The notes under the pieces were generated by a model that was not told the DNA's origin, made no database searches, and was given only the letters and a program-made list of their open reading frames with translations. A stretch of DNA of 64,000 nt from positions 558,001-622,000 of the forward strand of contig OY760687.1 of NCBI GenBank assembly GCA_963663945.1, read 5' to 3'. Made by a program: the position numbers and the translations under genes. This document shows, piece after piece, positions 59,346 to 64,000 of this stretch; the stretch's first letter is position 1, and each line of letters opens with the position of its first letter. Origin of the DNA: Bin87 sp963663945 (lineage in GTDB: Bacteria; Chloroflexota; Dehalococcoidia; Lucifugimonadales; UBA3495).

Positions 59346-60733
59346 CGATGCCGGAACGCTCTTTGCCCCTGGACGGCATCCGCGTGGTCGACCTCAGCCG
59401 GGTGTTCGCCATGCCCTACTGCGGCGCCTATCTGGCCGACCTGGGCGCCGAGGTCATCAAGGTCGACACCCACCACAACCAGTTCGTGGATACCACCCGC
59501 ACCCTCAACGGCCCCTATCCCGACAACGACCCGGGCGAGCTGTACTGGGAGCGCGGTGGTACCTTCCAGACCCTGAACCACGGCAAGATCAGCGTGACCC
59601 TGGATCTGCGCTCGGATGATGCGTTGGAGGTGCTGCGTGAACTGGTCTCGATATCCGACGTGGTGCTGGAGAACTTCACGCCCCGGGTCATGCGCCGGTT
59701 CGGGCTGGACTATCCCAACCTGAAGTCTGTCCGCCCCGACCTGATCATGGTGTCAAACACCGGTTACGGCCACTCCGGGCCGTGGACCAACTTCGGCGCC
59801 ATGGCCACCGCGCTGGAGCCGACCCACGGCACCGGCGCGTTCATGGGCTACCTCGATGTCGATGCCGACGGCCGCACGTCATCCGGCACAGTGCCCAACA
59901 AAATCGCCAATTCTTACACCGACTTCCTGGCCAGCTGGACGGCGCAGTTGGCGGTGCTGGTCAGCCTGATCCACCGGACGAAAACCGGACAGGGCATGTG
60001 GATTGACCTGGCCATGTACCAGGTGGGGGCGTCCTTCCTGGGCGAGGGCATCCTGGACTACGCCTTTAACGGTCGCCGCGCGCGCCGCCTGGGCAACCGC
60101 CACGAGTCGATGTCGCCCCACGGCTGCTACCCGTGCCAGGGCAACGACCAGTGGGCCGTGGTCGCCGTCCGGGACGATTCCGACTGGCGGGCCTTCTGCG
60201 ACGCCATCGGCACAACTAACCTCGCGACTGACCCGCGCTTCGCCGACCCGGTGACGCGCCACGACAACCAGGATGCGCTGGACGAAATCATTTCGGGATG
60301 GACGTCCTCGCGCACCAAATACGAGGTCATGACCATCCTGCAGAACGCCGGCGTCCCCGCGGGGCCTGTCCTCGATGGGCGGGACATGCTCGGCGATCCG
60401 CACTTCCGTGACCGGGGCTATTTCGAGCCCGTGGACCATCACCCGAAGACTGGTCTGGGTCGCCGGGAATACCTGACGCGAGGCTGGCGCATGTCCGGTA
60501 GCGACGTCCGCATCCGTAGACCAGCGCCCATGCTCGGCGAGGACAACCGGCACATCCTCTCCGACCTACTCGGCATCGCCGATGCGCGTATCGCCGACCT
60601 GGAAGCGGCCGAGGCCATCGGCCAGACCCTGGCGGGAGCGCGCATCCCCGCCTCGGTTCCCCTGGATCGGCAGGTAGAGCTGGGCTGGACGGTCGACTAC
60701 GACACGGTCTACCCGAGCCAGCCACCGGAATAG
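59342..60733 (+). CDS. CaiB/BaiF family (class III) CoA-transferase, copy 5
   Basis: 463 residues. LPLDGIRVVDLSRVFAMPYC, DLGAEVIKVDTHHNQFVDTT, VVLENFTPRVMRRFGLDYPN, VSNTGYGHSGPWTNFGAMAT, and SYTDFLASWTAQLAVLVSLI with the probable Asp nucleophile. Longer than the family norm by an extra C-terminal region (EAIGQTLAGARIPASVPLDR). ATG of an ATGA overlap with copy 4. Part of the dehydratase-CaiB-CaiB operon. The 64 bases to the convergent gene hold a GC hairpin without a T run. Confidence 0.9.
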   Translation: MTMPERSLPLDGIRVVDLSRVFAMPYCGAYLADLGAEVIKVDTHHNQFVDTTRTLNGPYPDNDPGELYWERGGTFQTLNHGKISVTLDLRSDDALEVLRELVSISDVVLENFTPRVMRRFGLDYPNLKSVRPDLIMVSNTGYGHSGPWTNFGAMATALEPTHGTGAFMGYLDVDADGRTSSGTVPNKIANSYTDFLASWTAQLAVLVSLIHRTKTGQGMWIDLAMYQVGASFLGEGILDYAFNGRRARRLGNRHESMSPHGCYPCQGNDQWAVVAVRDDSDWRAFCDAIGTTNLATDPRFADPVTRHDNQDALDEIISGWTSSRTKYEVMTILQNAGVPAGPVLDGRDMLGDPHFRDRGYFEPVDHHPKTGLGRREYLTRGWRMSGSDVRIRRPAPMLGEDNRHILSDLLGIADARIADLEAAEAIGQTLAGARIPASVPLDRQVELGWTVDYDTVYPSQPPE

Positions 60734-60797
60734 CGCCGGCGGGTTAATCTGGAGCGAGGGCCGGCGGCTTGGGTTTGCCACCGGCCCGCTGAGATAG

Positions 60798-63197
60798 CTA
60801 GTCGTTGTCTTCGACCACCACCCGCACGCTGCCGGTTTCGCCGTCGTACCCGCCTCCCGTCGCCGCGTGGCTGACCATCGCCCAGTATTTGCTGGATACG
60901 GTGTCTTCGGATGCGGTCAGCGTCACATCCTGAGTCGTGCTCCAATCGTCTGGGGTGAAGGTCAGGTTCGCAACGCTCGCGGTGACGCGGCCGCCGGGTG
61001 GGTCGATGCTGAGCGAAACGGTGACGTCGGAAGCGGGCTGCGTCGCCAGCGACACGGAGTAGGTCGCGGTGGCGCCCTCGGCCATGTTCACCTCGGCGAC
61101 GCTGAATATGATGCCATCCGCGTCGTTATCCGCGGTCGTTTCAGTCGCTGTTGACACGTTGCTCACGGGTTGGTTAGAGAACAGCACGAGCGGGTTTCCG
61201 TCGCTGTCCGCGTAGGCGCCGTGGGAATCCCTGGCGAAGTTGTTGTCGTAACTCACCCTCACGTCCTGGCCGGCGGTTATCGCGTGCTGTAGGGGAATGG
61301 TCAAGGTGTTCCCCGTAACGCTTAGGCCGGTGGCCTTGGCCGGAGCCCCATCCACGGTCACGTCCAGGATGTCGTCAAAAAAGTGCTGCACTTCTACGGC
61401 ATGGTGTTCAGAAAGCCAACCAATAAGGCGCAGGGGATCGGTGGCTTCGCTCAGCGTTACCCTTACTCCTGGTCGCTCCGGCGTGGGCGGCACGAAAGGC
61501 GGTATACCCGGGCTGCCGGCAATGGTAACCGTGATCGCGCTCACGAATTTCGGACTTATCCCATCCACCAGGTGGCCCGTGTCTGCCGCCACCGCGTTGT
61601 GGGTCAGGGTCGCCGGGTTTCCGGACAGGTCGGCGATGGTTCCGCCGTTTTGCATGATCTTGTTCGCGCCGATGGAGATGCCGTCGGTGTCGGCGTCGCC
61701 TTCCGCAATGGTGTAGGCGAACACTGCCGCCGCACCGTCCACCCTGCGGTACGCCGCATGTTTCGCGGCACCGCCGATATCCAACTCGATCTGCGGCGAA
61801 CCGGTCACCTGCACGTTCTCACTGAAGGTAACCGTTACTTCAACACTTTCCCCAACGGTGTAGGTGTCGTCATCCCCGGGATCGGAGGTCAGGGCCACGG
61901 AGGAGACAGTGGGAGCGATTCTGTCCCTGGCGTACACCTTGTGATCCGGGTCAGCGCCGAGGGCCGGGTAGTAGCGGGAGACCCCGGCGCCGGAGGATTG
62001 AAAATTGAGCCTGCCGTCACGCGTGTACCCTGAGCCTCTGCTGCCGCGATCAACACTGATGCCCGTGTCATCCTGTTCGCCGGCCTGCACAGTGTAGGCG
62101 TAGACGATCCTGTCGGTGCCGGAGCCACGCACGTACCGTGCTGCGCGGTAGGTTGGTCCAGAACCGCGGTCGCCAACCCGGATGGCAATACCCTTCCGAC
62201 CGGTCACTCTTACCGCCTCCTGGTACCGGATCTCGATCTCGATGTCCTCGCCAGCGTCATAAGCGACGCCGTTGGCCGGCGTTGAGACAATCCGCACGCC
62301 GACGGCCTGCCGGCGAATTGAACCGTCCGCCCGGTGACCCGACTGGTTGCCGAGGCCACGGTATATGCGGCTGACCCCGATATGCGTGTCTTTGACCTTG
62401 ATCACGCTGGTGAGCCCGAACCCGTGCCATCGTTTGCCGTCGTGGTAGCCGTTATGGACGCTGACGCCATTGCCGTCTCGGTCTCGATCCTTGACGGTGT
62501 ATCCGAACACCAGAGTATCCGTGCCGGACCCTCTCTGGTACCCGGCGGCCTTCCACCCCGGATTGACCCAGATCCCCATGATCGGCCGGCCCTCCACCTC
62601 GACCTCGCGATTGAAGGTGACCGCGAATTCGATGGTCTCCTTCCGACCATAGGTGTCCCCTGCGGCAGGTCGCGAAATTATGTCGATGCCGGTCACACGC
62701 GCTTCGTCGTCCACGATCGTGATATCGCACCGGTCGTCCCGCTGCGGATCATCCAGATCTTTCACAATGCTGGGCGGGGAGAACCTAACGACGAAAGATT
62801 CTTCACCTTCCAGGCGGTCGTCTTCGTAGGTCCGGATGGTTCGTTCCATACGATTGGCGCGGCGCTCGGCCTCGGTGCTGGCCTGCCAGACCCCGTCGAG
62901 GCGAGGGTAATCTGATCCGTTGGCGGTGTACCAATGGGTATGCCACCACCCTCCGAAATTGTCCTCCTCGTGACCGTTCACGTCCGTGCGCACCAGGTAA
63001 ACCTTCAGTGAATTGCCCTCTTCCACATGGGTCTGTGGACAATCTACGTAGACCTTGGGACTGGGTCGGTCGTCGTGGTCCGCCGCAATTGGCGGGACGT
63101 TGGAGTTGCCGGGAATCATTGCTGCAGCGGCGAGGGCCAGCATGAGCGCCGCCAGCCCTAGGATTCGGTATCCCGCACGCATTTGTCGCCTGTCCAT
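60798..63197 (-). CDS. Secreted multi-domain beta-sandwich surface protein (Calx-beta/SwmB-like)
   Basis: 799 residues. Signal peptide at 5-38 (MRAGYRILGLAALMLALAAA). Then an N-terminal Calx-beta-like domain (FVVRFSP, DITIVDDEA), three tandem domains of one type, each with an RGSGTD or VDGA-x-VFxYTV segment and a DGxGVSV/DGISI end (about 145-300, 300-440, 440-560), a SwmB-like domain (VTLSEATDP, DVTVDGAPAKATGLSVTGNT), and a last Calx-beta-like domain (VTVSLSIDPPGGRVTASVAN) ending VRVVVEDND. No membrane or sorting tail. AGGAGG upstream of the ATG at 63197. Probable cell-surface or matrix protein. Confidence 0.85.
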   Translation of the reverse strand: MDRRQMRAGYRILGLAALMLALAAAAMIPGNSNVPPIAADHDDRPSPKVYVDCPQTHVEEGNSLKVYLVRTDVNGHEEDNFGGWWHTHWYTANGSDYPRLDGVWQASTEAERRANRMERTIRTYEDDRLEGEESFVVRFSPPSIVKDLDDPQRDDRCDITIVDDEARVTGIDIISRPAAGDTYGRKETIEFAVTFNREVEVEGRPIMGIWVNPGWKAAGYQRGSGTDTLVFGYTVKDRDRDGNGVSVHNGYHDGKRWHGFGLTSVIKVKDTHIGVSRIYRGLGNQSGHRADGSIRRQAVGVRIVSTPANGVAYDAGEDIEIEIRYQEAVRVTGRKGIAIRVGDRGSGPTYRAARYVRGSGTDRIVYAYTVQAGEQDDTGISVDRGSRGSGYTRDGRLNFQSSGAGVSRYYPALGADPDHKVYARDRIAPTVSSVALTSDPGDDDTYTVGESVEVTVTFSENVQVTGSPQIELDIGGAAKHAAYRRVDGAAAVFAYTIAEGDADTDGISIGANKIMQNGGTIADLSGNPATLTHNAVAADTGHLVDGISPKFVSAITVTIAGSPGIPPFVPPTPERPGVRVTLSEATDPLRLIGWLSEHHAVEVQHFFDDILDVTVDGAPAKATGLSVTGNTLTIPLQHAITAGQDVRVSYDNNFARDSHGAYADSDGNPLVLFSNQPVSNVSTATETTADNDADGIIFSVAEVNMAEGATATYSVSLATQPASDVTVSLSIDPPGGRVTASVANLTFTPDDWSTTQDVTLTASEDTVSSKYWAMVSHAATGGGYDGETGSVRVVVEDND

Positions 63198-63323
63198 TGT
63201 CACTTCCTCCAGGTTGGTCGCCAGTCGGCGCGTGTCGGTCTATCAGCGCGTGGGAGCGGCCACGATCGCGGAGGTAGAGTCCATGGCCCAAAAGGCCGTC
63301 TCCAGCGACAATATGGCCTTAAT

Positions 63324-63390
63324 AATTCATACGAACTCATATAAGCGAACTCAAAAAACCAGCTCATATCAACCAGTTCATATAAGTTCG
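63324..63390. promoter_or_regulatory. AT-rich repeat cluster upstream of the surface-protein gene
   Basis: Repeats of ARYTCATATAAG type: AATTCATACG (63324), AACTCATATAAG (63334), AGCTCATATCAA (63361), AGTTCATATAAG (63375), plus GAACTCAAAA between. The whole 63310-63470 stretch is strongly AT-rich in a GC-rich genome. It lies 127-193 bases before the surface-protein start. The remaining part of the 63198-63682 spacer holds only the terminator below. Confidence 0.5.
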
Positions 63391-63501
63391 ATATACGTAA
63401 CAAGCACGCGCAGATATACGATATATTTGTATATTGGGCTACTATCATCGGCGTGTCTGTGCATTTTCGGAAATGCACACGACAGGCAGCAGACTTACAA
63501 C

Positions 63502-63531
63502 AAAAAACGGGCGGCGCCTTCGCACCGCCCG
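63502..63531 (-). terminator. Rho-independent terminator of CoA-transferase copy 6
   Basis: Minus strand: CGGGCGGTGC, GAAG loop, GCGCCGCCCG, then TTTTTTG. Ten-bp stem with one G-U pair. It lies about 150 bases after the stop of the CoA-transferase gene cut by the window end. Confidence 0.88.
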
Positions 63532-63682
63532 CCAACTAACTGCCAGGTGTCAAAACCCTTACATCTGATTAAGGACCCCAGTTCTGCTCAATGGATCGGA
63601 ACACGCGGGCAAAATGGCTCTTCTGGCAGAATTGATCCGTGATGGGGTGTCTAATTCGGCAGAACCCGGAAACCTTCCGCCG

Positions 63683-64000
63683 CTACGCTGTTCCGACGGT
63701 CTTTCCCTCGACCAGCGCATCTATCTCCGCTTCACCGTACCCGTGCTCGGCCAGGATCTCCCGGCTGTGCTGGCCCAGGGCCGGCCCGCGGTGCCGGATG
63801 CTCCCTGGCGTCTCCGATAGCTTCACGGGGACGCCGATGTGGTTCAGTTGGCCCAGTTCCGGGTCGTCCAGCGTGACCTTCATCTCGCGGGCAAGCACCT
63901 GCTCGTCGCTGTACACCTGCTCCATGTCGTAGATGGGGCCGGCCACGACGCCGGCCGACTCCAGAAGTTCCATCCAGTGCTCGGTGGTGTGTTCGGCCAG
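63683..64000 (-). CDS. CaiB/BaiF family (class III) CoA-transferase, copy 6, C-terminal part
   Basis: Only the last 105 or so codons are in the window; the 5' part lies beyond 64000. AEHTTEHWMELLESAGVVAG, PIYDMEQVYSDEQVLAREM, GVPVKLSETPGSIRHRGPAL, GQHSREILAEHGYGEAEI are the typical C-terminal CaiB motifs. The reading frame continues without a stop to the edge. Followed by a strong terminator. Confidence 0.85.
   Translation of the reverse strand: MAEHTTEHWMELLESAGVVAGPIYDMEQVYSDEQVLAREMKVTLDDPELGQLNHIGVPVKLSETPGSIRHRGPALGQHSREILAEHGYGEAEIDALVEGKTVGTA

Overview
This window reads as a chromosomal segment of a GC-rich bacterium, most likely a Chloroflexota of the SAR202/Dehalococcoidia type. That assignment is an inference. 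It rests on gene content: at least six class III (CaiB/BaiF) CoA-transferases with an enoyl-CoA hydratase, an SDR and a MaoC dehydratase, an anaerobic cobalamin gene set, ktrAB, many small retropepsin-like proteins and Uma2/DUF1501 proteins. No rRNA, tRNA, prophage or transposase gene was found.

Layout. 1-6.5 kb: a thermonuclease-like protein, a DASS-family anion transporter, rel (ppGpp synthetase/hydrolase), prs and lepB. 6.6-16.2 kb: Rieske ferredoxin, M20 peptidase, a NYN-domain protein with two tandem C-terminal modules, a retropepsin-like protein, DUF1501, Uma2, pth, a secreted metallopeptidase, a CHC2 zinc-finger protein whose ribosome binding site lies in a long hairpin, and nudC. 16.3-23.1 kb: CoA-thioester genes, two more retropepsin-like proteins, and a dGTPase on a visibly AT-richer patch. 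23.3-28.0 kb: a tight minus-strand operon ktrB-ktrA-pheA-(signal peptidase)-yihY.

28.1-29.6 kb is a repeat region. Two copies of a MITE/REP-like inverted repeat flank a cupin gene and a perfect array of a 19-bp unit (about 35 copies) that begins inside the last codons of the cupin. 29.7-39.8 kb: leuS, a retropepsin-like protein, and a cobalamin operon cbiC-cbiX-cbiD-cbiT-cbiL-cbiF-cbiG-cbiH; cbiE, cbiJ and cbiA are not in the window. 39.8-43.4 kb: HpcH/HpaI aldolase, a clear terminator, a LysR regulator, a seven-iron ferredoxin and an ornithine cyclodeaminase-like protein.

43.4-52.3 kb is the de novo pyrimidine operon, transcribed leftward as pyrR-pyrB-pyrC-carA-(two extra ORFs)-carB. It is preceded by an extended -10 promoter, an exact PyrR-binding RNA sequence and an intrinsic terminator, so UMP-sensing attenuation is strongly suggested. 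52.5-54.6 kb: a radical SAM DNA-repair-type protein followed by a DUF433/DUF5615 toxin-antitoxin pair. 54.7-60.7 kb: a CoA-transferase, a TSUP transporter and a MaoC-CaiB-CaiB operon. 60.8-64 kb: a secreted multi-domain beta-sandwich protein, an AT-rich repeat-bearing upstream region, a terminator, and the 3' part of a sixth CoA-transferase cut by the window edge.

Most gene starts were set by visible Shine-Dalgarno sequences or stop/start overlaps. Several promoters share an extended -10 of the form TGnTAnnnT. The most unusual features are the 19-bp array, the hairpin that sequesters a ribosome binding site, the pyr attenuator, the cysteine insert in CbiX and the paired insertions in both halves of CarB.
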